From Aquipseudomonas guryensis (GTDB taxonomy: Bacteria > Pseudomonadota > Gammaproteobacteria > Pseudomonadales > Pseudomonadaceae), in NCBI RefSeq assembly GCF_014164785.1, contig NZ_JACJFN010000001.1:1-64000 (forward strand): a stretch of 64,000 nt of DNA. The letters are read 5' to 3'. The translations under genes were made by a program, and so were the position numbers. Positions 35,649-46,241 of this stretch are shown in pieces (position 1 is the first letter of the stretch; each line of letters begins with the position of its first letter). The notes beneath the pieces are model-generated. The model was not told where the DNA came from, made no database searches, and worked only from the letters and a program-made list of their open reading frames with translations.

Positions 35649-37136
35649 ATGCGCCATATTGCCCTGCTCGTCTGCCTGCTGCTGCTCGCCGCCTGTTCAC
35701 GCGGCCCGGACCAAGCCACGCTGGAAGCCGACCTGCAGCAGCGCCTGCAACAGGCCTTCAGCCCGACCACCCTGAGCCTGGCCAAGCTACAACGCCGCGG
35801 CTCGGCCAGCGATGCCCACGCCCCGCCCGGCGAAGAGCGCCTGGTGATCTACTACGACGCCACCCTCAAGGTCGAACAGGCGCAGGACTTCGGCACCTGG
35901 GACTCGCCCGGCGTGGCCAGCCTGATCAGCGCTCTGGGTGCCGGCCCGCGCGGGCTCTCTGGTATCGAGAGCGGCGGCAACCAGGCTGGTGATTTGCTCA
36001 AGGCCCATGGCAGCCTGATCTACCGCAAACAGGGCAGTACCTGGCAGGCCGTAGTGCCGCAGGGCTTCAGTACCCCGCGCTCCGCCCAGCCTGGCGAAGG
36101 CGGCGCCACCCCGCGTGAAACCCTGGTCACGGCCATCAGCACCGCGCTCAACCTGTCGCCCGGCGGCACGGGAACCGAGCAGCGCAAAATCATCAGCGAC
36201 GAACTGGAGCGCTCCCTGGCCAACATCCAGGGCCGCCTGACCCGTCTGCAGAGTGGCTATCCGATTGCCAGCGGCCCGCAATCCGGGCAGTACGCACGCT
36301 TTGCCCAAGCCCTGCGCGAACTGCTGAGCAAGCGCGGAGTGAACCTGCATGTGCTGAATACCGAAGGTGGCCTGGATAACCTGCGCCTGTTGCGCAAGGG
36401 CGAGGTCGTTCTGGCCTTGTCACAAAGCGATGCCGCGCACTTTGCCGTAGGCGGGGTCGGCCCCTTCGAGGCCGATGGCCCGAACCTCAACCTGCGCGCC
36501 ATGGCCAGTCTGTACCCCGAGCCGGTACATGTGCTGGTACGCGCTGATGGTCCGTTACAGAACATCGCCGACCTGCGCGGCAAGCGGGTCAACCTCGGCC
36601 TGCCTGGCTCGGCTTCGCGCCTGACGGCCCTGGCGGTGCTGGCCGCCCACGGCCTGCAAACCGAGGATCTCGGCGCCGTCGCCGCCCTTGACCTGCAACA
36701 GGGCCTGAGCGCCCTGCGCGACGGTGAACTGGATGCCCTGGTACAGATCATCGGCGCGCCGGCCGACAATATCCGCGCCGCCAGCGAGTCCTTCGCGCTG
36801 CGCCTGCTGCCTCTGCAGGCCAGCGCCATCAGCCGTCTGCAGCAGGAACGCCCTGGCAGTTTCGCCTTCACCCTGCCGGCAGGCACCTACCCGCAGCAGG
36901 GCAGCGCTCTGCCGACCCTGGCGGTCAGCAGCCTGTTGCTGACCAGCGGCCAACTGACCAGCCGCGAAGTCGAGCAACTGGTACGCCAGCTCTTCAGCCT
37001 GGACAGCCCCTGGCTGCAATACGGCAGCATCCAGGGCACCCAGCTGTCGCCGGAAAATGCCCAGCGCGGCCTCGGGGTGCCATTGCACGAAGGCGCCGAA
37101 AAGGCCCTGCAGGCCCTCAAACCACCGGCAGGCTGA
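35649..37136 (+). CDS. TAXI-family solute-binding lipoprotein
   Basis: A 495-residue lipoprotein with the lipobox LAAC (LLVCLLLLAACSRG). The N-terminal 200 residues are an unusual extension. The TAXI (TRAP-associated extracytoplasmic immunogenic) solute-binding domain runs from about 200 to 480 (YARFAQALRELLSKRGV, LRLLRKGEVVLALSQSDAAH, DLRGKRVNLGLPGSASRLTA). TAXI proteins normally serve TRAP permeases, but none is present. Here it is coupled by two bases to gltS. Some characterised TAXI proteins bind glutamate, so a shared substrate is plausible, though that is inference. Confidence 0.85.
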   Translation: MRHIALLVCLLLLAACSRGPDQATLEADLQQRLQQAFSPTTLSLAKLQRRGSASDAHAPPGEERLVIYYDATLKVEQAQDFGTWDSPGVASLISALGAGPRGLSGIESGGNQAGDLLKAHGSLIYRKQGSTWQAVVPQGFSTPRSAQPGEGGATPRETLVTAISTALNLSPGGTGTEQRKIISDELERSLANIQGRLTRLQSGYPIASGPQSGQYARFAQALRELLSKRGVNLHVLNTEGGLDNLRLLRKGEVVLALSQSDAAHFAVGGVGPFEADGPNLNLRAMASLYPEPVHVLVRADGPLQNIADLRGKRVNLGLPGSASRLTALAVLAAHGLQTEDLGAVAALDLQQGLSALRDGELDALVQIIGAPADNIRAASESFALRLLPLQASAISRLQQERPGSFAFTLPAGTYPQQGSALPTLAVSSLLLTSGQLTSREVEQLVRQLFSLDSPWLQYGSIQGTQLSPENAQRGLGVPLHEGAEKALQALKPPAG

Positions 37137-37164
37137 CCGCTGGCACGACGCCCTCGACCGCTGG

Positions 37165-37200
37165 TCACCCTGCCATTGCCCAGCAATGGCAGGGTGCCAG
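37165..37200 (+). terminator. hairpin after the TAXI gene
   Basis: caccctgccattg pairs with caatggcagggtg across a short loop. It lacks a T-run, so termination is possible but not sure. Confidence 0.5.
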
Positions 37201-37359
37201 CAACGCCGGCAAACGGCGTTCTTAGCAGCTGCGAGCCCCCGTGACGAAGCCATGATCGGCCAGCAAGCCTGAAAGGAGCGGCTAGACTCTGTCTTAAGCC
37301 CGTTGCCACTGGCAGTGACACGGTGCGTCAGTTGTCCCGCCAATTACTGGGGGTTCAGG

Positions 37360-40300
37360 ATGCAACCCACGGTTTCCCGGCCGTTGCGCTTGGCCGGTAT
37401 CTATATCCTGTTCAGCGCCGCCTGGATTCTGCTCAGCGACCAACTGCTGCTGACCCTGAATCTCGAACCGGATACTCTCAATAGCCTGCAGACTTACAAG
37501 GGCCTGGCCTTTGTCGCGGCCAGCAGTCTGCTGATCCTGATCATCGCCCGCCACGACCAGCGTACCCAGCAGGCCCTGGAAGTCAGCCTGCGGCGTAATG
37601 CCGAGCAACTGCAGCAGACCCAGCGCGATGCCGGGCTCGGCAACTGGACCTTCGATGGTAGTTTCCACTGGTCCAGCGAAGCCCTGCACCTGCTGGAGCG
37701 CGACCCTGAGCACAGCAACAGCAGCCTGGAAGAGTTTCTCGGCTGGCTCTACCCGGCCGACCGTAATGCCGTGCAACGCGCCCTGCTCAGCCTGTTCGAC
37801 GGCTCCTCGCCGCTGCTGGTCAACGCCCGTATCAACCGTCCGAATAACGAAGCGCCGATCTGGCTGATGCTGCGCGGCGTGCGCGATGCCCATGGCAACG
37901 GCCAGGGCACATTGCAGAACATCAGCACGCAGAAGCGCGACGAACAGGCCCTGCGCGAAAGCGAGCAGCGCTTCCGCCAGCTGTTCGAGCAGACCCCGCG
38001 TATTGCCGTACAGGGCTACGACCGCGAACGCCGGGTGATCTTCTGGAACCAGGCCAGCACCCAGCTCTACGGCTACGAGGTGACCGACGCCATGGGCCGG
38101 CGCCTGGAGGAACTAATCATCCCCTCGCCCATGCGCGCCCAGGTGGTCAGCGATATCAACATGTGGATGATCGGCGGCCCGGCCATCCCGGCCTGCGAAC
38201 TGACCCTGCAGCACCGCGATGGCAGCCCGGTGCACGTGTATTCGAGCCACCTGTTACTGCGCAATGCGCGCAACCAGCTGGAGCTGTACTGCGTCGACAT
38301 CGACCTCGGCCAGCAGAAACAGGTGCATGATGAGCTGGAGGCCAGCGAGGCGCGTTACCGTGAGCTGGTCGAACAGCTGCATGAGGCGATCTTCCTCACC
38401 GATAGCCGCGGACGCCTGAGCTTCCTCAACCCTTCCTGGCAGACCATCACTGGCTACAGCATCAGCGAAAGCCTGGGCCGCCCTCTGCTGGACTTCATTG
38501 CCGGCGATCACCGCGAAGCGCTAGGCCAGCAGATTTCGACCATTCTCGGACGCCAGAGCAACAGCTGGTTGGGTGAGGTGCGTCTGCTCGAAAATGATGG
38601 CCATACGCGCTGGATCTCCCTGCGCCTGGCCGCCGGCGAACAGCATGGCCTGGGCCTGCACGGTAGCCTCAGTGATATTCATCAGCAACGCCAGAGCCAG
38701 GCCCTGCAGGAAGCGCGCAATGCCGTACTGGACCGCATGCTCGCCCAGCGCCCGCTGCAGGACACCTTCACTGACATGGTGCGCCGCCTGGAGCACATCA
38801 ACCCGGAAATGCTGGTCTCGGTGCTGCTGGTCAACAAGGAGCAGCTGCAGGTAGCGGCAGCACCCAGTCTGCCCGCCAGCTATTCGGCCGAGGTGGATGG
38901 CATGCCGGTGCAGCTCGGCCTGGGCAGTTGCAGTCATGCCGCCGCCAGCGGCGAGCTGACCATAGTCGAGGACCTCAGCCAGCATCCAAACTGGACGACC
39001 TTCCGCGAACAGACCGCCCAGGCCGGCGTGCGTGCCTGCTGGTCGCTGCCGTTCAAGAATGACCAGGGCGAGGTGCTCGGCGTATTCGGTATCTATTACC
39101 GGCGCGTGGCCCACCCGGCTGCCGACGATATTGCCCTGGTCACCGAGTTCACCCGCCTGGCCGGCCTCGCCGTGCGCCAGCATCAGCGTGATGCCGAGCG
39201 CCTGCAAAGCGAACTGCGCTTTCGCGCCACCTTCGAGCAGGCTGCCGTCGGCATTGCTCACCTGTCTACCGACGGTCACTGGCTCCGGGTCAACCAGCGT
39301 CTGTGTCAGATGCTCGGCTACAGCCGCGACGACCTGCTCGACCTGACCTTCCAGGACATCACCCACCCGGACGATCTGGACAGCGACATGGAACAGGTCG
39401 GCCGCCTGCTCGCCGGTGACATCGCTCGTTACAGCCTGGAGAAACGCTATCGGCGCCGCGATGGCAGCCTGCTTTGGGCCAACCTCAGCGCCACCCTGGT
39501 GCGCCACACCAATGGCAGCCCGCACTACTTCATCTCGGTGGTCGAGGACATCGGCGTACGCAAGCAGCAGGAGCTGGCTCTGCAACAGGCCGCCACGGTC
39601 TTCGAAAGCACCCAGGAAGCGGTGGTCATCGTCGATGCCAAGCGGCGTATCCTCACCAGCAACCCGGCCTTCACCGGCATCACCGGGCTCAGCCCGCAGC
39701 AGGCCATCGGCCGCCGTTTACCGCTGCTACCGGGCAACAGCATCGAACGCACGCGCTACCGCACCCTGTGGCGCAAGGTCGAGGAAAGCGGGCACTGGCA
39801 GGGTGAGCTGAACAGCCGCCGGCAGGATGGCTCGCGCTTCCCCTTCTGGCTCACGGTCAGCCGGGTACGCGGTTGCGACCCGCTGCAGCCGCAGTACGTG
39901 TTGACCTTCACCGATCTCAGCCAGTACCGCGACAGTCAAGAGCGCCTGGCTCACCTGGTGCACTTCGACCCTCTCACCGACCTGCCCAACCGCCTGTTTG
40001 CCAACGAGCGCCTCGACCATGCCCTGGAACACGCACATCGGCATCACGAGCGAGTAGCGGTGCTGTTCTTCGATCTCGACCATTTCAAGACCATCAACGA
40101 AGGCCTCGGCCACAAGGTCGGTGACGAGCTGCTGATCGCCGTGGCGCGCCGCCTGCAGCAACGCCTGCGCAACGAAGACACCCTGGCGCGGCTGAGCAGT
40201 GACGAGTTCCTTATCGTTCTGGAAAACCTGCAGCGTCCCGAGGAAGCGGCCAGCATCGCCCGCACCCTGCTCGACCTGCTCGAGCGCCCGCTGCAGATGA

Positions 40301-41253
40301 GCAACGGCCGCGAAGCCTACCTGGGCGCCAGCATCGGCATCAGCCTGTACCCGGACGACGGCCTGTCCAGCGACGAGCTGCTGCGCAACGCCGAAGCCGC
40401 CCTGCACCAGGCCAAGCAGGAAGGCCGCAACACCTACCGTTTCTACACCGAGGGCCTGACCCACCAGGCGCACAGCCGCCTGGCCCTGGAAGCGCAACTG
40501 CGCCAGGCGCTGAAGCGCAACGAATTCTCCCTGCACTACCAACCGCTACTGGACAGCGACAGCGGCCGGCCGATAGGCGTGGAAGCCCTGCTACGCTGGA
40601 ACAGCGAGCAGGGCATGATCTCGCCGGCGCGCTTCATCCCGCTGGCCGAGGACACCGGACTGATCGTACCGATCGGTAACTGGGTGCTGCGCGAAGCCTG
40701 CCGGCAGATGCAGTTCTGGCGCCAGCAAGGGCTGGACCTGAAGACCTTGGCGGTCAACCTGTCGCCCCGCCAGTTCCGCCAGGCCGACCTACTGCAGCAG
40801 GTGCGCGATGCTCTGCACGACAGCGGCCTGCCCGCCGAATGCCTGGAACTGGAGATTACCGAAGGCGCGCTGATGGATAACGTCGAGCAGGCGCGCGCCA
40901 CCCTGATGGCCCTCAAGGGCCTCGGCCTGAAGCTGGCGGTCGACGACTTCGGCACCGGCTATTCGTCGCTGGCCTACCTGCGGCGCTTCCCGCTGGACAA
41001 GCTGAAGATCGACCAGAGTTTCATGCAGGGCGTACCCGAAGACCAGGCCAATCTGGAAATAGTCGCCACCATCATCGGCCTGGCGCGCAACCTCAAACTG
41101 CGCGTGCTGGCCGAAGGCGTGGAAACCCCGGCCCAGTTGCAGGCCTTGCGTCAGCTTGGCTGCGAGCAGTGTCAGGGCTATCTGTTCAGCCGCCCGCTGA
41201 GTGCCATTCAGCTGGTCAACTGGCTACGCGGCGACCATCAGTCGGTCGGTTGA
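37360..41253 (+). CDS. membrane PAS/GAF sensor with degenerate GGDEF and intact EAL domains
   Basis: A 1297-residue cyclic-di-GMP protein. Two membrane helices lie near residues 9-27 and 48-67. PAS domains follow at about 80-185, 205-320 and 325-440, a GAF domain at about 450-610, two more PAS domains at about 615-860, GGDEF at 870-1030 and EAL at 1045-1290. The GGDEF motif reads SSDEF (near residue 944), so cyclase activity is probably lost. The EAL side keeps EALLRW, NLSPRQF, LEITE, DDFGTGYSS, LKID and AEGVE, so phosphodiesterase activity is likely. Start MQPTVSRP is chosen because the signal-like helix starts there. Confidence 0.9.
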   Translation: MQPTVSRPLRLAGIYILFSAAWILLSDQLLLTLNLEPDTLNSLQTYKGLAFVAASSLLILIIARHDQRTQQALEVSLRRNAEQLQQTQRDAGLGNWTFDGSFHWSSEALHLLERDPEHSNSSLEEFLGWLYPADRNAVQRALLSLFDGSSPLLVNARINRPNNEAPIWLMLRGVRDAHGNGQGTLQNISTQKRDEQALRESEQRFRQLFEQTPRIAVQGYDRERRVIFWNQASTQLYGYEVTDAMGRRLEELIIPSPMRAQVVSDINMWMIGGPAIPACELTLQHRDGSPVHVYSSHLLLRNARNQLELYCVDIDLGQQKQVHDELEASEARYRELVEQLHEAIFLTDSRGRLSFLNPSWQTITGYSISESLGRPLLDFIAGDHREALGQQISTILGRQSNSWLGEVRLLENDGHTRWISLRLAAGEQHGLGLHGSLSDIHQQRQSQALQEARNAVLDRMLAQRPLQDTFTDMVRRLEHINPEMLVSVLLVNKEQLQVAAAPSLPASYSAEVDGMPVQLGLGSCSHAAASGELTIVEDLSQHPNWTTFREQTAQAGVRACWSLPFKNDQGEVLGVFGIYYRRVAHPAADDIALVTEFTRLAGLAVRQHQRDAERLQSELRFRATFEQAAVGIAHLSTDGHWLRVNQRLCQMLGYSRDDLLDLTFQDITHPDDLDSDMEQVGRLLAGDIARYSLEKRYRRRDGSLLWANLSATLVRHTNGSPHYFISVVEDIGVRKQQELALQQAATVFESTQEAVVIVDAKRRILTSNPAFTGITGLSPQQAIGRRLPLLPGNSIERTRYRTLWRKVEESGHWQGELNSRRQDGSRFPFWLTVSRVRGCDPLQPQYVLTFTDLSQYRDSQERLAHLVHFDPLTDLPNRLFANERLDHALEHAHRHHERVAVLFFDLDHFKTINEGLGHKVGDELLIAVARRLQQRLRNEDTLARLSSDEFLIVLENLQRPEEAASIARTLLDLLERPLQMSNGREAYLGASIGISLYPDDGLSSDELLRNAEAALHQAKQEGRNTYRFYTEGLTHQAHSRLALEAQLRQALKRNEFSLHYQPLLDSDSGRPIGVEALLRWNSEQGMISPARFIPLAEDTGLIVPIGNWVLREACRQMQFWRQQGLDLKTLAVNLSPRQFRQADLLQQVRDALHDSGLPAECLELEITEGALMDNVEQARATLMALKGLGLKLAVDDFGTGYSSLAYLRRFPLDKLKIDQSFMQGVPEDQANLEIVATIIGLARNLKLRVLAEGVETPAQLQALRQLGCEQCQGYLFSRPLSAIQLVNWLRGDHQSVG

Positions 41254-41320
41254 CCCAAGTCATAAAAGATCGCCAGCGGAAGACTAGACTGCAGCTTCCC
41301 AACCCCTGTGGAGGCATGTG

Positions 41321-41512
41321 ATGAACGTCCTTATCCGCCAGGTCTCGACCCCGCAAGGCACCCGCTGGCAAGTGTGCATGGATCAGCACGGCGTCAGTTT
41401 TCGAAGCGAAGCCGAAGCCCGCGCCTTCGTTGCCACCCTGCAAGCTCGACTGCAGGCACCACATGCGCTGCCGTGGCGTGCACCCGCTGCCCAGATGCAA
41501 ACCGCCAGTTGA
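41321..41512 (+). CDS. small conserved hypothetical protein
   Basis: A 63-residue soluble protein: VRQV-like start (MNVLIRQVSTPQGTRWQVCM), a charged middle with FRSEAEARAFVATLQARLQA, and an Ala/Pro-rich end. GGAGGCATGTG precedes the ATG, a strong ribosome site, which is why I accept it despite its size. It follows the sensor gene by 67 bases on the same strand and may be co-transcribed. No function can be given. Confidence 0.65.
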   Translation: MNVLIRQVSTPQGTRWQVCMDQHGVSFRSEAEARAFVATLQARLQAPHALPWRAPAAQMQTAS

Positions 41513-41553
41513 TGGCGCCGCGCCCTGGAGTCTGTCTCGGCTCCTGAAAGCGT

Positions 41554-41592
41554 CCCTCTCCCCAACCCTCTCCCGTGAACGGGAGAGGGGGC
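41554..41592. repeat. uninterrupted REP-like palindrome
   Basis: ccctctccccaaccctctcccg followed by tgaacgggagagggggc. This is the same palindrome that is split by a 48-bp insert at 15826 and 60401. Confidence 0.75.
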
Positions 41593-41685
41593 AGAAGCAC
41601 ACCGCACTTACTCTCAATCCATCGTGGCGGTGTAGAACAGATCGCAAACAGGCTTTTAAAAGCTATTCCGGTCTCGCGCTGGTTT

Positions 41686-42873
41686 CTAGAACTCCAGTGA
41701 CTGGCGCCGCGCATGGCGCGCCGTGGAGATGGCCAGAACGACCGTCAGCGCCCCGCACACACAGATGATCAACGCCATGGGCCGCGCGGTGCCATCGTGC
41801 AGCACGCCAACCATACCCGCTGCTGCTGCCGCGACAATGAACTGCAGCGAACCCATCAAGGCCGAAGCACTGCCCGCCTGGCTACCCTGCCCGGCCATGG
41901 CGCAGGCCGAAGCATTGGGCAGGATGCATGACAGACTGGCGATGCAGATGAACAACGGGATCATCAGCGGCCACAGTGCCTTGGGCTGAGCCAGTGCCAC
42001 AGCCAGCAGCGCTACCGCTGCCAGCAGGTAGACCCAGATCGTGCGTTGCAGCCAGTAGCCGGGACCATGATGACGCAGCAGCCAGCCATTGAACTGGGCG
42101 GTGAGGATGAAACCCGCCGCGTTGAAACCGAACAACCAGCCATAGTTCTGCGGCGAGACTCCGTACAGGTCGATGAACACGAACGGCGATCCGGCGATGT
42201 AGGCAAACATTCCGGCCATGGCCACGCCCCCGGTCAGGCCGTGGCCAATCAACTGGCGGTCACCCAGCAGTTTGACGTAACGCCTCAGGGCGCCGCTCAA
42301 GGGTGGGTGCGCTCCATCGACGCGCAGGGTCTCCGGTAGCCACAGCAAGATGCCGACCAGGCTCAGCGCGCCGAATAGCATCAAGCCATGGAAGATCGAC
42401 TGCCAGCCGAACAGCTCCAGCAGCACCCCGCCGCCCATGGGCGCGAGGATCGGCGCCACGCCCATCACCAGCATCAGCTTGGAAAAGGTCTTGGCCGACT
42501 CCAGCGGATCGCAGAGATCACGCACCACCGCGCGGGAAATCGCCATGCCGGCGCAGCCACCCAGGGCCTGCACGAAACGTGCGGCGATCAGCCAATCCAG
42601 GCTGGGCGCCAGGGCACAGCCCAGCGAAGCCAGGGTGAACAGCAGCACCCCGACCAGCAGCGGCCGGCGCCGGCCATAGCGATCGGCCAGCGGCCCATAG
42701 ATCAGTTGGCCAAAGGCGATGCCGACAAAGTAGGACGCCAGCGACAGCTGCACATGCTCGACATCGGTGGCGAACTCCCTGGCCAGCGTCGGAAAGCTCG
42801 GCAGGTAGAAGTCGATAGCCATCGGCCCGAAGGCACTCAGGGCACCGAGGATCAGCAGGATGCGTAGATTCAT
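41686..42873 (-). CDS. Bcr/CflA-family multidrug efflux MFS transporter
   Basis: A 395-residue 12-helix major facilitator of the drug:H+ antiporter DHA1 group. The N-terminal helix carries GPMAIDFYLPSFPTLAREF and the loop 2-3 motif GPLADRYGRRRPLLVG is intact. Helix 5 has the antiporter-like GMAISRAVVRDLCDP run. Closest family is Bcr/CflA (bicyclomycin, chloramphenicol and sulfonamide resistance), but the substrate here is unknown. It sits downstream of the RND operon terminator on the same strand. Confidence 0.9.
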   Translation of the reverse strand: MNLRILLILGALSAFGPMAIDFYLPSFPTLAREFATDVEHVQLSLASYFVGIAFGQLIYGPLADRYGRRRPLLVGVLLFTLASLGCALAPSLDWLIAARFVQALGGCAGMAISRAVVRDLCDPLESAKTFSKLMLVMGVAPILAPMGGGVLLELFGWQSIFHGLMLFGALSLVGILLWLPETLRVDGAHPPLSGALRRYVKLLGDRQLIGHGLTGGVAMAGMFAYIAGSPFVFIDLYGVSPQNYGWLFGFNAAGFILTAQFNGWLLRHHGPGYWLQRTIWVYLLAAVALLAVALAQPKALWPLMIPLFICIASLSCILPNASACAMAGQGSQAGSASALMGSLQFIVAAAAAGMVGVLHDGTARPMALIICVCGALTVVLAISTARHARRQSLEF

Positions 42874-42897
42874 GGTTTATCCACAGCGGGGCGCACC

Positions 42898-42935
42898 CCG
42901 GAAAAACGCCGGGCGCCAGCACGGCGCCCGGTATT
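42898..42935 (-). terminator. rho-independent terminator of the RND operon
   Basis: On the minus strand an accgggcgcc / ggcgcccgg stem is followed by gttttt. It stands between the RND pump and the MFS gene. Confidence 0.8.
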
Positions 42936-42949
42936 CATAACTGCAGCAA

Positions 42950-43012
42950 GTAGCCCGGATGTAATCCGGGGAAATTGGGACATGCCCAGTTCCCGGATTG
43001 CATCCGGGCTAC
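42950..43012. repeat. REP palindrome
   Basis: gtagcccggatgtaatccgg and ccggattgcatccgggctac form the arms. Further copies of this family lie at 48212, 51545-51597 and 56346. Confidence 0.85.
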
Positions 43013-43094
43013 GGGTCGATTGCCTCCCATCTCCCACGGAGGCAGAACGCACCGCACCTGCCTTACGCACCGCTAAAAGATCGTCATCAGACGC

Positions 43095-46000
43095 TTAGTG
43101 CGAGTCGACCACCTTGGTCTTCTTCTTGCCCATTTTCTCTGCCAGCGACTCCACCAGCAGGTAGAACATCGGGATGACGAAGGTCGCCAGCAGCGTCGCC
43201 GCCAGCATGCCGCCGATCACCCCGGTGCCGATCGAGTGGCGACTGGCCGAGCCGGCGCCGGTGCTGATGGCCAGCGGCACGCAACCGAGGATGAAGGCCA
43301 GCGAGGTCATCACGATCGGGCGGAAGCGCAGCTTGGCCGCCTCATAGGCCGACTCGAAGATGCTCTTGCCCTCGGCGCGCAGTAGCACGGCGAACTCGAC
43401 GATGAGAATGGCGTTCTTCGCCGCCAGGCCGATCAGGGTGATCAGGCCGACCTGGAAGTACACATCGTTCTGGATGCCGCGCAGCCATACCGCGAGGATC
43501 GCGCCGAACACCGCGAACGGCACCGCGGTGACCACCGCCAGCGGCAGGGTCCAGCGTTCGTACTGGGCGGCGAGGATCAGGAACACCATGATCAGGCCGA
43601 AGACGAAGGCAATGCTGCCCGAGCCCTGGGTCGCCAGTTCCTGGTAGGCCGAGCCAACCCAGCCGAGGCTGTAGTCGCTGCCGAGCACCTCGTCGGCCAC
43701 TTCCTGCATGGCCGTCAGCGCCTGCCCGGAGCTGTAGCCCGGTGCCGGGCCACCGAGCACCTTGGCCGAGGGGTAGACGTTGAAGCGCGCGTAGGTATCG
43801 GGGCCGAGAATACGGCGTACCTTGATCAGACTGGTCAGCGGCACCAGGTCGCTGGTGGTGCTGGAGCGCACGTAGACCTGCGATAAATCCTCAGGTTTGC
43901 GGCGGAACTCCGACTCCGACTGCAGGCTGACCTGCCAGGTACGGCCATACAGGGTGAAGTCGTTGACGTAGTAACTGCCGAAAGTCGACTGCATGGCGGT
44001 GAACACATCGCTGATGGTCACCCCCAGGGCACGTGCCTTGGTGCGGTCGAGGTCGATGTAGTACTGCGGCACGCTGGCATTGAAGGTGCTCTGCACCCCG
44101 CCCAGTTCGGGACGCTTGGCCGCCGCGGCGAGGAAGGCCTGGACCTTGCCCGCCAGGGCTTCGACGCTGCCACCGGAACGATCCTGGATATAGCCCTCGA
44201 AACCACCGGTAGTACTCATGCCGGTGATCGGCGGCGGGTTGAAGGACATCACCACGCCGTCCTTCTCGGTCATGCCCATGCCCATGAACTCGCGGGTCAG
44301 GTTGCGCGCATCCAACTCCGGCGTGGTGCGCTCGGACCAGTCCTTCAGTGGTACGAAGGACACCCCAGCGTTGGTGCGGTTGCCGAAGGTCAGCACGTCG
44401 AAACCGGCGAAAGTCACCACGTCCTCGACTGCCGGGTGCTTCATCATCTGCTGGGTGAAATCGCTGGTCAGCGCATCGGTGCGGTTGACCGAAGCCGCCG
44501 GCGGCAGGAAGTAGGCGTTGATCACATAGCCCTGGTCTTCGTCCGGCACCAGCGAGCCCGGCACCCGACTGAACAGGCCAATGGTCAGCGCGATCATCCC
44601 GCCGAACAGCAGCAGCCCCACCACCGAACGCTTGAGGAAGAACGCCACACCGGCGCTGTAGCCGTCGGTGAGTTTGTCGAAGAAGCGGTTGAACACGCGG
44701 AACGGCGCCGCCGGCTCGCTGTGCCCCGGTTTGAGCAGCAGGGCGCAGAGGGCCGGCGACAGGGTCAGGGCGACGATGCCGGAAATCACCACCGATACGG
44801 CAATGGTGATCGCAAACTGTTTATACATCTCCCCCGCCAGGCCGCCGAGGAAGCCCACCGGCACGAACACCGCGCAGAGCACCAGGACGATGGCGATGAT
44901 CGGCCCGGTGACCTCTTCCATGGCCTTGATCGAGGCTTCGCGCGGGCCGAGCTTCTCGCTCTTCATAACACGCTCGACGTTTTCGATCACCACGATGGCG
45001 TCGTCCACCACGATGCCGATGGCCAGCACCAGGCCGAATAGGGTCAGCAGGTTGATCGAGAAACCCAGCGCGTACATGCCGGCAAAGGTGCCGATCAGCG
45101 AAACCGGGATGGCCAGCACCGGGATCAGCGTGGCGCGCCAGTTCTGCAGGAAGATGAACACCACCAACACCACCAGCAGCAGGGCCTCGAAGAAGGTCTT
45201 GACCACCTCCTCGATGGAAATCTGCACGAACTTGGTGGTGTCGTAGGGGATCTTGTAGGTGATGCCTTCCGGGAAGCGCGCGGACAGGCGCTTCATGGTC
45301 GCCTGCACCGCCTCGGCGGTATCCAGGGCGTTGGCGCCCGGCTGCAGGTAGACACCGAAGGCGGCGTTCTGCTGGCCGTTGAGCGAGGTGATCAGCGAGT
45401 AGTCCTGGGCGCCCAGCTCGATCCGCGCGACATCGCCCAGGGTCAGGCTGGCACCGGTTTCATCGGAGCGCAGGATCACGCTCTCGAACTCTTTCGGGTC
45501 CTTGAAGCGGCCCTGGGTGGTCACCGTGTAGGTGAAGTCCTGGGCGGTCTGCAGCGGCTGCTGGCCGAAGCTGCCAGCGGCGAACTGCGAGTTCTGCTCG
45601 CGGATGGCGTTGACCACGTCGGTTGGCGTCAGGTTGTACTGCGCCAGCTTGTCCGGGCGCAGCCAGATGCGCATGGAGTAGTCCTTGGAACCGAACTGGC
45701 TGACCGCACCAACACCGGGCAGGCGCTTGAGCTCGTCGATCACGTTGATCAGCGCGTAGTTGGAGATCATCACCGGATCGCGGGAGTTGTCCGGCGAATA
45801 CAGGGTGATTACCTGGAGAATGTCAGACGACTTCTTCTCCACCTTGACGCCCTGGCGGCGCACTTCTTCCGGCAACTTGGCCAGCGCGGCCTGTACCCGG
45901 TTGTTGACGTCGATGGTCGCCTGATCCGGATCGCGGCCCACCTCGAAGTACACCGACAGGCTCATGCTGCCGCTGCTGGCCGAGTTGGACAGCTGGTAGA

Positions 46001-46229
46001 TCATGCCCTCGACGCCGTTGATCTGCTGCTCCAGCGGCGCGGCCACGGTTTCGGCGATGACCTGGGCGCTGGCGCCCGGGTAGCTGGCGGTCACCGATAC
46101 TTGCGGCGGCAGGATCTGTGGGTACTGAGCAATCGGCAGGGCGCGCATGGCGGCCAGACCACCAAGCAGGATGACAATGGAGATGACCGCGGCGAACACC
46201 GGACGGTCGATGAAGAATTTCGAAATCAC
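43095..46229 (-). CDS. RND multidrug efflux inner-membrane transporter (HAE1)
   Basis: A 1044-residue proton-driven pump of the AcrB/MexB class. Twelve membrane helices and two large periplasmic loops are present. The proton relay residues are seen in [17 protein letters not shown] (helix 4, two Asp) and [14 protein letters not shown] (helix 10 Lys). The N-terminus [16 protein letters not shown] is typical. It is second in an operon with the adaptor gene (12-base gap) and has no outer-membrane factor gene, so it probably uses a shared OprM-like channel. Exact ortholog (MexB, MexF, TtgB type) is not assigned. Confidence 0.92.
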   Translation of the reverse strand: MISKFFIDRPVFAAVISIVILLGGLAAMRALPIAQYPQILPPQVSVTASYPGASAQVIAETVAAPLEQQINGVEGMIYQLSNSASSGSMSLSVYFEVGRDPDQATIDVNNRVQAALAKLPEEVRRQGVKVEKKSSDILQVITLYSPDNSRDPVMISNYALINVIDELKRLPGVGAVSQFGSKDYSMRIWLRPDKLAQYNLTPTDVVNAIREQNSQFAAGSFGQQPLQTAQDFTYTVTTQGRFKDPKEFESVILRSDETGASLTLGDVARIELGAQDYSLITSLNGQQNAAFGVYLQPGANALDTAEAVQATMKRLSARFPEGITYKIPYDTTKFVQISIEEVVKTFFEALLLVVLVVFIFLQNWRATLIPVLAIPVSLIGTFAGMYALGFSINLLTLFGLVLAIGIVVDDAIVVIENVERVMKSEKLGPREASIKAMEEVTGPIIAIVLVLCAVFVPVGFLGGLAGEMYKQFAITIAVSVVISGIVALTLSPALCALLLKPGHSEPAAPFRVFNRFFDKLTDGYSAGVAFFLKRSVVGLLLFGGMIALTIGLFSRVPGSLVPDEDQGYVINAYFLPPAASVNRTDALTSDFTQQMMKHPAVEDVVTFAGFDVLTFGNRTNAGVSFVPLKDWSERTTPELDARNLTREFMGMGMTEKDGVVMSFNPPPITGMSTTGGFEGYIQDRSGGSVEALAGKVQAFLAAAAKRPELGGVQSTFNASVPQYYIDLDRTKARALGVTISDVFTAMQSTFGSYYVNDFTLYGRTWQVSLQSESEFRRKPEDLSQVYVRSSTTSDLVPLTSLIKVRRILGPDTYARFNVYPSAKVLGGPAPGYSSGQALTAMQEVADEVLGSDYSLGWVGSAYQELATQGSGSIAFVFGLIMVFLILAAQYERWTLPLAVVTAVPFAVFGAILAVWLRGIQNDVYFQVGLITLIGLAAKNAILIVEFAVLLRAEGKSIFESAYEAAKLRFRPIVMTSLAFILGCVPLAISTGAGSASRHSIGTGVIGGMLAATLLATFVIPMFYLLVESLAEKMGKKKTKVVDSH

Positions 46230-46241
46230 AGGCCGGACTCC

